Shown here one piece after another: positions 9,110 through 17,582 of a DNA stretch of 64,000 bases. A program made the translations under genes and the position numbers. The DNA comes from Nocardia vaccinii NBRC 15922. GTDB taxonomy: Bacteria; Actinomycetota; Actinomycetes; Mycobacteriales; Mycobacteriaceae. Under the pieces are notes generated by a model. The model saw only the letters and a list, made by a program, of their open reading frames with translations, did no database searches and had not been told where the DNA came from. The stretch covers positions 17,441 to 81,440 of the forward strand of contig NZ_BDCC01000023.1 of the NCBI RefSeq assembly GCF_001613305.1, read 5' to 3'. Position 1 is the first letter of the stretch. Each line of letters begins with the position of its first letter.

Positions 9110-10150
9110 ATGGCCCAGCCGCGAGAGATCGCCGAGCGACTGCTCGACGCGCAAGTCGACTTCATTCTCGCGGAGGTGACCGGCGATCGGTTCACCGAGG
9201 TGGTCGTGCGGGATGTGGCCACGGTGCTCGAGGTGGCCGACACCATCGTCTTCCGCGACGTGGTCACCGTCGAGGATGCCAAGCGGACGCTGCGGGTGGT
9301 CGTGGACCGGATCGGCGGCGGTCCGGCGATCGGGGATTCGGTGGGGGTGTTCGCCGACGCGATCTACGACGACATCGCCCGCAACGCGGACTACACCCTC
9401 GGTGACGTGGTCGATCGCGAACCGGTGGAAGCGTTGCTGGAGAAGATCTTCGGCATGCATCAGGCACAGGAGCGTCTGCTCGAGCGACTCACCGAGAGCC
9501 CGTTGGTCGCCACCGTCGCGTCCAAATTCGTCGACCGGCTGATCGATGACTTCATGGAGTCCAATCGGCAGATGGCCTCGAAGATTCCGGGGGTGGGATC
9601 GCTGGTTTCGTTCGGCACCTCGGCCGCCAAATCGGCCCGCAAGGCCGCCGAGAAGGCCGCGGACGGCACTTTCATCGGTGAGATGGCCGGTAAGGGAGCG
9701 CTTTTCGCGCTCAAGCGGACCAACAACGCGATTCGCGAGATGTTGCGCGATGCGCCGGTACACAGTGCGGCGATGGAGTTCTGGGATCTGCACGCGGGCG
9801 AACCGGTCAGTGGCCTGCGCGAGTATCTGAGCCAGCAGGACGTGCGTGAACTCGCGCTGATCGTGCACCGGATCGCACTCACCACACGGAAGAAGGACTA
9901 CTTCGGCCTGCTTCTGGACGAATGCGTGGAGGTGTTCTTCACCAAATACGGTGATCACACCCTGGCGGGTCTGCTGCCGGAGCTGGGACTGTCCGAGGAG
10001 GACATCCGCACCGAGATCCTGCGCTACGGCCCCGGGGTGGTCGAGGCCGCCAAGGAGAACGGCGTCCTGGCCGGTCTTATCCGCGAACGCCTCGCGCCGT
10101 TCTACACCTCCGACGCGGTGCTGGGGATTCTCGGCGAGATCACCGCCTGA
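9110..10150 (+). CDS. Conserved hypothetical helical protein
   Basis: A 346-residue soluble, strongly alpha-helical protein without signal peptide, membrane span or recognised catalytic motif. An Ala/Lys-rich segment around residues 155-185 (SFGTSAAKSARKAAEKAADGTF) looks like an amphipathic helix. The C-terminal third contains regular acidic helices (LGLSEEDIRTEILRYGPGVVEAAKENG). Composition and codon use are ordinary for the window. The start ATG at 9110 has only a weak site (CTAGGGGTATCG). It converges with the RidA gene, with 8 bp between them. Function unknown. Confidence 0.65.
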   Translation: MAQPREIAERLLDAQVDFILAEVTGDRFTEVVVRDVATVLEVADTIVFRDVVTVEDAKRTLRVVVDRIGGGPAIGDSVGVFADAIYDDIARNADYTLGDVVDREPVEALLEKIFGMHQAQERLLERLTESPLVATVASKFVDRLIDDFMESNRQMASKIPGVGSLVSFGTSAAKSARKAAEKAADGTFIGEMAGKGALFALKRTNNAIREMLRDAPVHSAAMEFWDLHAGEPVSGLREYLSQQDVRELALIVHRIALTTRKKDYFGLLLDECVEVFFTKYGDHTLAGLLPELGLSEEDIRTEILRYGPGVVEAAKENGVLAGLIRERLAPFYTSDAVLGILGEITA

Positions 10151-10158
10151 GTCTCGCG

Positions 10159-10566
10159 CTACTCGCCGGCGATCGCGAACGCGTCGATCTCCACCAGCAT
10201 CTCCGTCCGCGGCAGACCGGTGAAAACCGTTGTGCGGCAGGGCAGAATGCCGCTGGGAGTGTGTTCGCGGACGAATTCGCCGTATGCCTCGTTCATGGCG
10301 GCGAAGTTCTGCTGCTCGGTGAGGTAGACCCGGAGCATCACCACATCGTCGAAGGTGGCTCCGGACGCTTCCACGATCGCCCGCACGTTCTGCAGGGTGC
10401 GCGTCGTCTGGGCGGCCACGTCGCCCGGATGCAGATATTCGCCGGTGGCCGGGTCGACCGGGCCCTGACCGGAAACCTGGACGAACGGGCCCGTGCGCAC
10501 CCCCTGGGAGAAGGTGTGCGCCGGTGCGGGAGCCTCGGTGGTTCGGACGGCGGTTTTCTCGCTCAC
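10159..10566 (-). CDS. RidA/YjgF family reactive-intermediate deaminase
   Basis: A 135-residue RidA-family protein. These proteins hydrolyse 2-aminoacrylate-type enamine/imine intermediates released by PLP-dependent dehydratases. Family features are the TFSQGV start, GPVDPATGEYLHPGDVAAQTTRTLQNV, and the C-terminal block CRTTVFTGLPRTEMLVEIDAFAI with the substrate-carboxylate Arg. The GTG start at 10566 overlaps the iclR stop by 4 nt, so it is translationally coupled as the third gene of the pfkB-iclR-ridA arm. Its presence beside a PLP deaminase is functionally sensible: it would clear the eneamine made during amino-acid or amino-sugar-acid elimination. The exact RidA subfamily cannot be fixed by eye. 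Confidence 0.85.
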   Translation of the reverse strand: MSEKTAVRTTEAPAPAHTFSQGVRTGPFVQVSGQGPVDPATGEYLHPGDVAAQTTRTLQNVRAIVEASGATFDDVVMLRVYLTEQQNFAAMNEAYGEFVREHTPSGILPCRTTVFTGLPRTEMLVEIDAFAIAGE

Positions 10567-11348
10567 GGTGTGCCTTTCGAATGGTCGGACGGCCGGGTAT
10601 CGGTTCGCGGGTTCCAGCCGAGTTCGGCGGAGATGGCCTCGGCCGTGGCCCGGACCCGTGGCAGCAGGCCGAGCACCTGCTCATGGTCCAGCAGCACATC
10701 GGGTACCGAGACCGAGAGCGCGGCCACGACCGCGCCGGTGCCATCGCGCACCGGGGCCGCGACGCAGTTGACGAAACTCTCGTGTTCTTCGTGATCCTCG
10801 GCGAATCCTTGGGCCGCAACGTGTTCCAACTCGGCGAGATATCGCTCGGGGGTGCGGATGGTGCGGTCGGTGAACGGATGGTAGTCCAGTCCTTCGGCGA
10901 TGGCCCGCCACTGTGCCCGCGGGTGGGCGGCGACCAGCACCTTGCCGACGGCGGTGCAGTGCAGCGGCGCCGGGCGGCCGACGCGCGAATACATTCGCAC
11001 GCTCTGGGTGGCGTCGAGTTTGTCGATGTAGATCGCCTCGCCGGACTCGTAGGTCGCCAGATGCACCGTCTGACCGGTGTCGGCGTTGAGCGCTTCCAGG
11101 TGAGGACGGCCCAGGGTGCGCACGTCACGGCGTTCGAGTGCGTGATTGGCCAGTTCGAACAGCCGTGAGCCGAGCGTGTAGCGGTGGCCGGTGTCGTGCG
11201 TGACGAATCGGTCCGCCTCCATGGTCTGCAGCAGCCGCAGAACTGTCGACTTGTGCACCTCCAGCCTGGCGGCCAACTGGTCCAGCGTTTTGGGATCCTC
11301 GCCGAGTTCGACCAGGATGGTCAGCGCGCGTTGCAGACTCCGACTCAT
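10563..11348 (-). CDS. IclR-family transcriptional regulator (KdgR-like candidate)
   Basis: A 261-residue IclR regulator. The N-terminal winged helix (SRSLQRALTILVEL...TLDQLAARLEVHKSTVLRLLQTME, residues 1-55) is followed by the effector-binding domain (about 75-245). That domain has the typical LHCTAVGKVLVA and GFAEDHEEHESFVNCVAAPV blocks. The start ATG ends at 11348, and its first bases overlap the TGA of the upstream kinase (ATGA). IclR members such as enterobacterial KdgR sense 2-keto-3-deoxygluconate. Given the KDG-kinase and KDPG-aldolase neighbours, that ligand or its precursor is a reasonable inference. Its likely operator is the inverted repeat at 12440-12469. Confidence 0.88.
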   Translation of the reverse strand: MSRSLQRALTILVELGEDPKTLDQLAARLEVHKSTVLRLLQTMEADRFVTHDTGHRYTLGSRLFELANHALERRDVRTLGRPHLEALNADTGQTVHLATYESGEAIYIDKLDATQSVRMYSRVGRPAPLHCTAVGKVLVAAHPRAQWRAIAEGLDYHPFTDRTIRTPERYLAELEHVAAQGFAEDHEEHESFVNCVAAPVRDGTGAVVAALSVSVPDVLLDHEQVLGLLPRVRATAEAISAELGWNPRTDTRPSDHSKGTP

Positions 11349-12385
11349 GACACTTCCAGGCCGACGCTCGGGGCATACCGCAGCGCGGCCCATGCGGAAT
11401 CCGTTGCGGTAGCCCATGTTTCGATGGCGTCCGCAGGTGGGAGCTCGGCGACGTCGCCCGTGCCGGTGAGGGCGGCGGCCGCGCACAGGTGGCCGTAACG
11501 TAACAGCTGTTCGTGCGGGCGGCCCTGCAGCAGCGCGGCCAGATAGCCGCCGGCGAAGGCGTCGCCCGCGCCGATCGCCTCGGTCACCCGCAGGTGCAGG
11601 GCCGGGGCTTCGCACCGATCGTCACCGAGAAATCCGGTAACCGAATGTTCGCTGTTCTTCACCACCAGATGTCTCGGCTGCGGGAACATCTCGCGCAGCC
11701 GGGCGGGATCGCCGGTGCCGAAGACCTCCTGTGCCTCGTCGGCCCCGAGGAACGCCACATCGGCGGCGCGCACCTGCCGGGCCAGGATTTCCGCTGGCTC
11801 CTCGCCTCGCCGGATCCACAGTCCCGGACGGTAATTCAGGTCGAAGCTGATCAACCGATCATGCCTGGGCAGCGCGAGAATCGCATCGGTGAGTTCGGTC
11901 GCCGACGGGGACAGTGCGGTGGTCACGCCGGTGAAATGGATCAGTTCGCAGTGCGCGAGTACTCCGGCGGCGGCAGTGAGATCCCCGGGAGACAGGGCGC
12001 TGGCGGCAGATCCGTTGCGGTAGTACAGCATCCGGCTCGCTCCCGCGGCCAGGTCGGCGGGCAGCGCCGAACCGCCGCCGCGCTCCTTGACGTACAGGCC
12101 CGTGGGCCGGGCGGGATCGACGTGGACCGCGGAGGTGTCGACCCCACGCTCGCTCAGATGACGAATCAGATAGCGGCCGAATCCATCTCGACCGACGCGG
12201 GATATCCATGCCGTGCCGATCCCCAGTTGCGCCAGGACGGTCGCGACGTTCACCTCGGCCCCGCCCGCGGTGCGCTCGAAGTCGGGGGAGTCCTCGAGCG
12301 GGCCGGGGCGCGCGACGAGCACGGCCAGTCCCTCGCCCACGGTGGTCGCCCGTATTCGGGTCGGCGTAGGCCGTATCACACTCAT
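11345..12385 (-). CDS. PfkB-family sugar kinase, probable 2-keto-3-deoxygluconate kinase
   Basis: A ribokinase/PfkB-fold kinase of 346 residues from the ATG ending at 12385. The N-terminal substrate-binding segment TAGGAEVNVATVLAQLG and the C-terminal EAIGAGDAFAGGYLAALL, with the catalytic base Asp, are intact. KDG kinases belong to this family. With the KDPG aldolase encoded on the other arm, phosphorylation of 2-keto-3-deoxygluconate is the natural role, although the sequence alone does not exclude other ketose or sugar-acid substrates. The start is uncertain: AGGAG abuts the ATG directly, so a GTG two codons later (12379) has the better spacing, and an upstream ATG at 12415 is also in frame. 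It is the first gene of the leftward arm. Confidence 0.82.
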   Translation of the reverse strand: MSVIRPTPTRIRATTVGEGLAVLVARPGPLEDSPDFERTAGGAEVNVATVLAQLGIGTAWISRVGRDGFGRYLIRHLSERGVDTSAVHVDPARPTGLYVKERGGGSALPADLAAGASRMLYYRNGSAASALSPGDLTAAAGVLAHCELIHFTGVTTALSPSATELTDAILALPRHDRLISFDLNYRPGLWIRRGEEPAEILARQVRAADVAFLGADEAQEVFGTGDPARLREMFPQPRHLVVKNSEHSVTGFLGDDRCEAPALHLRVTEAIGAGDAFAGGYLAALLQGRPHEQLLRYGHLCAAAALTGTGDVAELPPADAIETWATATDSAWAALRYAPSVGLEVS

Positions 12386-12439
12386 CTCCTTCGAGCGCTT
12401 GCGGACATCGGACATTCTGTGCAGAATAACCAGGGCTAA

Positions 12440-12469
12440 CACAATATGCAATCAGCGTTGCATATTGTG
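12440..12469. promoter_or_regulatory. Perfect 12-bp inverted repeat in divergent promoter region
   Basis: CACAATATGCAA at 12440-12451 and its exact reverse complement TTGCATATTGTG at 12458-12469 are separated by TCAGCG. The right half continues to TTGCATATTGTGCAA, itself an interrupted palindrome (TTGCA-N5-TGCAA). This is an AT-rich island in GC-rich DNA, exactly between the divergent kinase and deaminase genes. Position and symmetry fit an operator for the neighbouring IclR regulator, probably controlling both arms. Confidence 0.75.
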
Positions 12470-12507
12470 CAATAGCTGAAAGTTATGAACCTGATCGGAG
12501 GAGTGTC

Positions 12508-13821
12508 GTGGCGAACGTCGGCGCACCGCCCATCGACACCGCGAGGATCGCGACCCTGCACGAGCGGGTTCTGGGTCCCGAACACAAATCGCTGCCGCCG
12601 TCCGCATGGGGCCGTACCACCCGCGAATTCCTCGCCAGCGCACCACATCTCGATGACCTGCAGACGCCGGTGCTGACCATGGACCGCGCCGCATTGGATT
12701 CGAACACGCGACTGATGGCCGACTGGGCCGCCTCGGCGGGCATGCGGCTGGCCCCGCACGGCAAGACGACCATGGCCCCGCAGCTGTGGAGCGAACAGCT
12801 CACGGCCGGGGCCTGGGGTATCACCCTGGCTACCGGCTGGCAGGTACAGGTGGCGCGCTCGTTCGGCGTGGCCCGGATCCTGCTGGCCAACGCACTGGTC
12901 GATCCCGTCGGATTACGCTGGCTCGCAGCCGAACTCGGCCGCGACCCGGATTTCGAATTCCGCAGCTGGGTGGACAGTGTGGCGACGGTCGAGACGATGG
13001 ACCGGCATCTGGCCGATGCTCCCGAGGGCCTGCGTGTGGCCGTGCTGGTCGAATTGGGTGGACCGGGCGGACGCACCGGTGCGCGCGATGTGCGCGAGGC
13101 GCTGGCCGTCGCGGCGGCGGTGCGGCGCTCCGCGCGGCTCGAGCTGGCGGGTGTCGGCGGATACGAGGGCGCGTTCGCGCACGACCGCGAGAACCGGGCC
13201 GTCGCCGCGGTGCGTGGCTATCTCGACAATCTGGTCCGTCTGCACCGCGAGCTCGCGGAGCTCTACGAGCGTCCCGCGATCCTCACTGCCGGGGGCAGCG
13301 CCTACCAGGATCTGGTGGTCGATCGGCTCGCCGAATCGGCCGACGAACACGGCGCGCGGGGCCCGGCGACCAGCGTCGTGCTGCGGTCGGGCGCGTACAT
13401 CATCCACGACGACGGTTTCTACTCCGGCATATCGCCGCTGGGCGCCGAGCGCGCCGAGCGCCCGCTGCGCTCGGCCATGCACGGCTGGGCGCGCACGGTG
13501 TCACGGCCGGAGCCGGGGCTGGCCCTGCTGGACGCCGGTAAACGGGACCTGCCGTTCGATGAGGGATTGCCGGTACCGCAGCGGGTTTCGCGCGGGCTGG
13601 GGCAGGAGGATCTGCCCTGTGGCGCGCACGTGTCGGCGCTCAACGATCAGCACGCCTTCCTGCGCCTGCCCGCCGATGGGACGGTACCGATCGGCAGCGT
13701 CGTGCGGCTCGGGCTCTCGCATCCGTGCACCGCCTTCGACAAGTGGCGGCTGATCCCGGTGATCGACGACGCCGCCGCGGCTCGGCCGCGCGTCGTCGAC
13801 CTGCTGCACACCTTCTTCTGA
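12508..13821 (+). CDS. PLP-dependent D-serine-deaminase-like / D-threonine-aldolase-family enzyme (candidate D-glucosaminate deaminase)
   Basis: A 437-residue fold-type III PLP enzyme of the D-threonine aldolase / eukaryotic-type D-serine dehydratase group. The Schiff-base lysine is in LAPHGKTT (Lys about 86), following TPVLTMDRAALDSN. The C-terminal metal site is visible as SHPCTAFDKW (His about 405, Cys about 407). GTG at 12508 has a good GGAGGAG site. The family includes D-serine dehydratases and D-threonine aldolases. In this cluster (deacylase, KDG-type kinase, KDPG aldolase, GntP permease) elimination of ammonia from D-glucosaminate to give 2-keto-3-deoxygluconate is the coherent reaction. 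That is inference; a plain D-amino-acid dehydratase remains possible. Confidence 0.8.
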   Translation: MANVGAPPIDTARIATLHERVLGPEHKSLPPSAWGRTTREFLASAPHLDDLQTPVLTMDRAALDSNTRLMADWAASAGMRLAPHGKTTMAPQLWSEQLTAGAWGITLATGWQVQVARSFGVARILLANALVDPVGLRWLAAELGRDPDFEFRSWVDSVATVETMDRHLADAPEGLRVAVLVELGGPGGRTGARDVREALAVAAAVRRSARLELAGVGGYEGAFAHDRENRAVAAVRGYLDNLVRLHRELAELYERPAILTAGGSAYQDLVVDRLAESADEHGARGPATSVVLRSGAYIIHDDGFYSGISPLGAERAERPLRSAMHGWARTVSRPEPGLALLDAGKRDLPFDEGLPVPQRVSRGLGQEDLPCGAHVSALNDQHAFLRLPADGTVPIGSVVRLGLSHPCTAFDKWRLIPVIDDAAAARPRVVDLLHTFF

Positions 13822-13831
13822 GGCAGCGAAC

Positions 13832-15460
13832 ATGTTGGGCAGCTTGCTGATTCGCGGAGTCGACATCATCGACGGGACGGGCGCGCCCCGTTTCCGCGGC
13901 GATATCGCGGTGGCGGGTGGACGTATCACCGAACTCGCGGGCCCCGGCGCGCTCGCCGGGGCCGAGCGCGCCGTCGACGGTGAGAATCTGGCGCTGGCAC
14001 CGGGTTTCATCGATATGCACGCGCATTCGGACCTGCATCTGCTCACCGATCCGGGACATTTCCCGAAGATCAGCCAGGGCATCACCACCGAGGTGATCGG
14101 GCAGGACGGGCTGTCCTACGCACCGGTCGACGCGGCCGCCCTGGTGGTGCTTCGTCGCCAGATCGCCGGGTGGAACGGCAATCCCGCCGATCTGGACTTC
14201 TCCTGGCGCACCGTCGGGGACTATCTGGATCGGCTCGATGCGGGGATCACGCCCAATGCGGTCTATCTGGTGCCGCAGGGTACGTTACGGCTGCTCGTCG
14301 TCGGCCCCGAACAACGTCGGGCGACCGCGCGGGAGGTCGACCGGATGTGCGCGCTCCTGGCCGAGGGGCTCGCGCAGGGGGCGGCCGGAATGTCCAGCGG
14401 TCTGACCTACACCCCCGGAATGTACGCCGACACAGCGGAATTGACGGCGCTGTGTGAGGTCGTCTCGGCGGCGGACGGCTTCTACGCCCCGCACACCCGC
14501 TCCTATGGCGCGGGAGCGCTCGACGCCTATGCCGAGATGATCGATCTGGCCCGCGTCACCGGCTGTGCGGTCCATCTGACGCACGCCACGATGAATTTCG
14601 GCGTGAACCGCGGGCGCGCACCGGAATTGCTCGCCATGATCGACGACGCGCTGGACCGAGGTTGCGATATCAGTCTCGACACCTACCCGTACCTACCCGG
14701 ATCGACCACCCTGTCGGCGCTGCTGCCGAGCTGGGCCTCCTCGGGCGGGCCGGACGCGACGCTGGCCCGCCTGACCGATCCGGGGGATCGGTCGCGGATC
14801 ACCGCCGATGTCACCGTGCACGGTTCGGATGGCTGTCACGGGGTCACCGTCGATTGGGAGACCATCCAGATCAGCGGTGTCGCGGATCCGGACCTGAGCC
14901 GGTACGTCGGTCGGACGATCGCCGATATCGCTGCGGCACAAGCTGTTTCTCCGGTGAATGTCTTCTTCGATCTACTGCTTCGGGACGAACTGGCCACCAC
15001 GATCCTGCAACATGTCGGGCACGAGGAGAACGTGCGCGCCATCATGCGCCATGCCCGGCACATGGGCGGCAGTGACGCGTTGCTCGTCGGGGATCGGCCG
15101 CATCCACGGGCCTGGGGTGCGTTCCCGCGATATCTCGGCCGTTACGTGCGCGAACTGGGCGTGCTCGGGCTGGAGGAGTGCGTACACCATCTGACCGGAC
15201 GCCCCGCACGGCGGCTGCGACTGCGTGAACGTGGCCTGATCCGCCCCGGGTACGCCGCGGATCTGGTGCTGTTCGATCCCGAGACAGTGTGTGACACCGC
15301 GACATTCGAGCAGCCCAAGCAGCAGGCCAGCGGGATCACGCACGTGCTGGTGAACGGTGAATTCGCGATCGACGGCGGCATGCCCACCGGAACACTCGCC
15401 GGGCGCGCGCTGCGCATGACGTCGGGCGGCACCGATGTGAAAGGCGAACAGAACAAATGA
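13832..15460 (+). CDS. N-acyl-D-amino-acid deacylase family amidohydrolase
   Basis: A 542-residue metal-dependent amidohydrolase of the D-aminoacylase family. The first metal motif is GFIDMHAHSDLHLL (His about 63 and 65). Further expected elements are HLTHATM (about 249-255), the DTYPYLPGSTTL block and GSDALLVGDRPHPRAWG near the C-terminus. In classical D-aminoacylases a metal-bridging Cys sits in a GNCG motif; here the equivalent region reads EVIGQDGLSYAP (about 87-98) with Asp instead, so this is probably a different substrate subgroup. It lies 10 bp after the deaminase gene and overlaps the aldolase by 4 nt. In context it would remove the acetyl group from N-acetyl-D-glucosaminate or a similar N-acyl acid. 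Confidence 0.8.
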   Translation: MLGSLLIRGVDIIDGTGAPRFRGDIAVAGGRITELAGPGALAGAERAVDGENLALAPGFIDMHAHSDLHLLTDPGHFPKISQGITTEVIGQDGLSYAPVDAAALVVLRRQIAGWNGNPADLDFSWRTVGDYLDRLDAGITPNAVYLVPQGTLRLLVVGPEQRRATAREVDRMCALLAEGLAQGAAGMSSGLTYTPGMYADTAELTALCEVVSAADGFYAPHTRSYGAGALDAYAEMIDLARVTGCAVHLTHATMNFGVNRGRAPELLAMIDDALDRGCDISLDTYPYLPGSTTLSALLPSWASSGGPDATLARLTDPGDRSRITADVTVHGSDGCHGVTVDWETIQISGVADPDLSRYVGRTIADIAAAQAVSPVNVFFDLLLRDELATTILQHVGHEENVRAIMRHARHMGGSDALLVGDRPHPRAWGAFPRYLGRYVRELGVLGLEECVHHLTGRPARRLRLRERGLIRPGYAADLVLFDPETVCDTATFEQPKQQASGITHVLVNGEFAIDGGMPTGTLAGRALRMTSGGTDVKGEQNK

Positions 15461-16104
15461 ATGTCGTTCCGGAGGCGGCGCAATCGAGCACGGCCATGCA
15501 AGTGATCAGCGCCGACCGCGTGCTCGTCGTCGTGCGCGCCCAGGCGATCCCCGATCCGGCCGCCTTGGCCGAGACGTTGTCGGGTGCCGGAATACGCACG
15601 GTCGAATTGACTTTCACGACACCGGGCGTGCTGGATGCACTGGCCGCCGCTTCGGCCGTGCCGGACACGGTGGTCGGCGCGGGCACGGTGCTCACCGGCG
15701 AACAGGCCGAGCGGGCCATCGACAGCGGGGCCCGGTTCCTGGTGACCCCGGGGCTGCGCCCGATCGTCGCGGAAGTGGCCGCACGACAAGGCATTCCGGT
15801 CGTGATGGGCGCCTTCACTCCGAGCGAGGTGATGGTGGCGCTGGATCTGGGTGCGGCGGCGGTGAAGATCTTCCCCGCTCGCGCGCTCGGACCCGGCTAT
15901 CTGAAGGATCTGCGGGGGCCCCTCCCCGATGCGGCGTTCATTCCGTCCGGCGGTGTCAACGCCGGCAACGCCGCCGAATTCCTGGCGCATGGCGCGGTGG
16001 CGGTCACGGCCGGTACCGACGTCGTCGCACCGGGCGATGTCGCCGCGGGCCGATGGTCCGAAATCGCCTCGCGGGCGGCATTTTTCGTTTCATCCATGAA
16101 GTGA
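15457..16104 (+). CDS. 2-dehydro-3-deoxy-phosphogluconate (KDPG/KHG) aldolase
   Basis: A class I aldolase of the KDPG/KHG family, 215 residues. The Schiff-base lysine is in AAAVKIFPA (Lys about 137), the catalytic Glu in RTVELTFTTP (Glu about 50), and GAGTVLT and FIPSGGVN form the phosphate-binding loops. It cleaves KDPG to pyruvate and glyceraldehyde-3-phosphate; some members cleave 4-hydroxy-2-oxoglutarate or the 6-phospho-galactonate analogue. The ATG overlaps the deacylase TGA (ATGA), so translation is coupled. It supplies the last step of the pathway proposed for this cluster. Confidence 0.9.
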   Translation: MNVVPEAAQSSTAMQVISADRVLVVVRAQAIPDPAALAETLSGAGIRTVELTFTTPGVLDALAAASAVPDTVVGAGTVLTGEQAERAIDSGARFLVTPGLRPIVAEVAARQGIPVVMGAFTPSEVMVALDLGAAAVKIFPARALGPGYLKDLRGPLPDAAFIPSGGVNAGNAAEFLAHGAVAVTAGTDVVAPGDVAAGRWSEIASRAAFFVSSMK

Positions 16105-16111
16105 GGTAAGT

Positions 16112-17572
16112 ATGGCCGCCACCGTCGACTGGCTGCGGACCACCACACCGGGACTGCTGATACTGTGCGGTCTGGCGATCGTCGTGCTGCTCGTGGCGAT
16201 CATCCGGTTCAAACTCGAGCCGTTCATCGCGCTGCTACTGACCGGTCTGATATTGGCGCTCGTGGCCGGACTACCGGTCGCCAAGATCGTGGGCACCCCA
16301 CTGAAATCCTCGGATTCACTGCTGGAGACCGGATTCGGCGGCATTCTGGGACATATCTCGGTGATCATCGGCCTGGGCACGGTGCTCGGTGCGATCCTGG
16401 AACGTTCCGGCGGCGCCGATGTATTGGCCGAGAAGTTGCAGAATCTGTTCGGGCCCAAAGGCGCTCCTGTCGCCATGGGGTTGGTCGGTCTCATCTTCGG
16501 TGTCCCGGTGTTCTTCGATATCGGCATCTTCGTTCTCGCGCCGCTGATCTACGTGGCCGCCAAACGAGGCGGCGGTTCGCTGGTGCTGTACGCGATGCCG
16601 ATGGTGGCGGGCCTGTCCATGACACACGCATTCCTTCCCCCGCATCCGGGCCCTGTGGCGCTGGGCGGGCTGATGGGGGTGAGCTTGGGCTGGCTGATCA
16701 TCATGGGTCTGGTGTGCGGCTTGCCGGGATTCATCGCGGCGGGTCTGGTCTGGGGCAGTTTTATCGGCAAACGGATCACGGTGCATGTTCCGGCGGAATT
16801 CCTGGTGCGACCCGCGGGCAATGGCGCCGAGCCGAAGCGGGGCACGAATAACGCTGTGGCACAAGGTAGTACATCGGTCGAAGTCGAAGGGATTCGGCCC
16901 CCGTCGGTGGCGCTGATCGGTGCGATCATCACGATTCCGTTGGTGCTGATTCTGGGCGCGACCTTCGGCAGCCAGTTGCTGAAGACGAAGTCCGCGCTGC
17001 TCGAGGTGCTGACATTTCTCGGCAATCCGGCGGTCGCACTGCTGATCGCGGTGCTGGTCGCCTTCTACATCCTGGGCCTGCGCCGCGGCTCGACGGTGCA
17101 GCAGCTCAGCGTACTGACCGCGGAATCGCTACGGCCCGTGGGCATGCTGCTGCTCGTCATCGGCGCGGGCGCCTTCTTCGGCGCGGTCATCTCGGCCACC
17201 GGCATCGGAAAGGTTCTCGCGCACACCATGTCCGAGGCCGGTCTGCCGGTGATCGTGCTCGCCTACATCATCAGCTGCGGTCTGCGCATCGCTCAGGGCT
17301 CGGCCACCGTTGCGATCGTCACCACCGGCGGCATCGTCGGCCCGCTGGTCGCCGGGCACGGCTATTCGCAGATCTCACTGGCGCTGATCGCCATGGCGAT
17401 CGCCGCGGGGTCGATCATTCTGAGCCACGTCAACGACGGCGGCTTCTGGATGATCTCGAAATTCTTCAATCTGTCGGTGAAACAGACCCTGCAGACCTGG
17501 AGTGTGCTCGAAACCGTGTTGTCGGTGGTGAGTTTCGCGGTGGCGGCGATATTGTTCGCCCTGGTGAGCTGA
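16112..17572 (+). CDS. GntP-family gluconate:H+ symporter
   Basis: A 486-residue polytopic permease with about 12-14 hydrophobic segments, clearly of the gluconate permease family. Markers are GGFGGILGHISVIIGLGTVLG, FGVPVFFDIGIFVLAPL, FLPPHPGPVA and the C-terminal QGSATVAIVTTGG and SHVNDGGFWMI. GntP proteins import gluconate and related aldonates with protons. Seven base pairs separate it from the aldolase gene (site GAGGTAAGT), so it closes the rightward operon and would bring in the sugar acid that the enzymes degrade. It converges with the FAD monooxygenase gene 11 bp away. Confidence 0.92.
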   Translation: MAATVDWLRTTTPGLLILCGLAIVVLLVAIIRFKLEPFIALLLTGLILALVAGLPVAKIVGTPLKSSDSLLETGFGGILGHISVIIGLGTVLGAILERSGGADVLAEKLQNLFGPKGAPVAMGLVGLIFGVPVFFDIGIFVLAPLIYVAAKRGGGSLVLYAMPMVAGLSMTHAFLPPHPGPVALGGLMGVSLGWLIIMGLVCGLPGFIAAGLVWGSFIGKRITVHVPAEFLVRPAGNGAEPKRGTNNAVAQGSTSVEVEGIRPPSVALIGAIITIPLVLILGATFGSQLLKTKSALLEVLTFLGNPAVALLIAVLVAFYILGLRRGSTVQQLSVLTAESLRPVGMLLLVIGAGAFFGAVISATGIGKVLAHTMSEAGLPVIVLAYIISCGLRIAQGSATVAIVTTGGIVGPLVAGHGYSQISLALIAMAIAAGSIILSHVNDGGFWMISKFFNLSVKQTLQTWSVLETVLSVVSFAVAAILFALVS

Positions 17573-17582
17573 CCGCTCCGAA

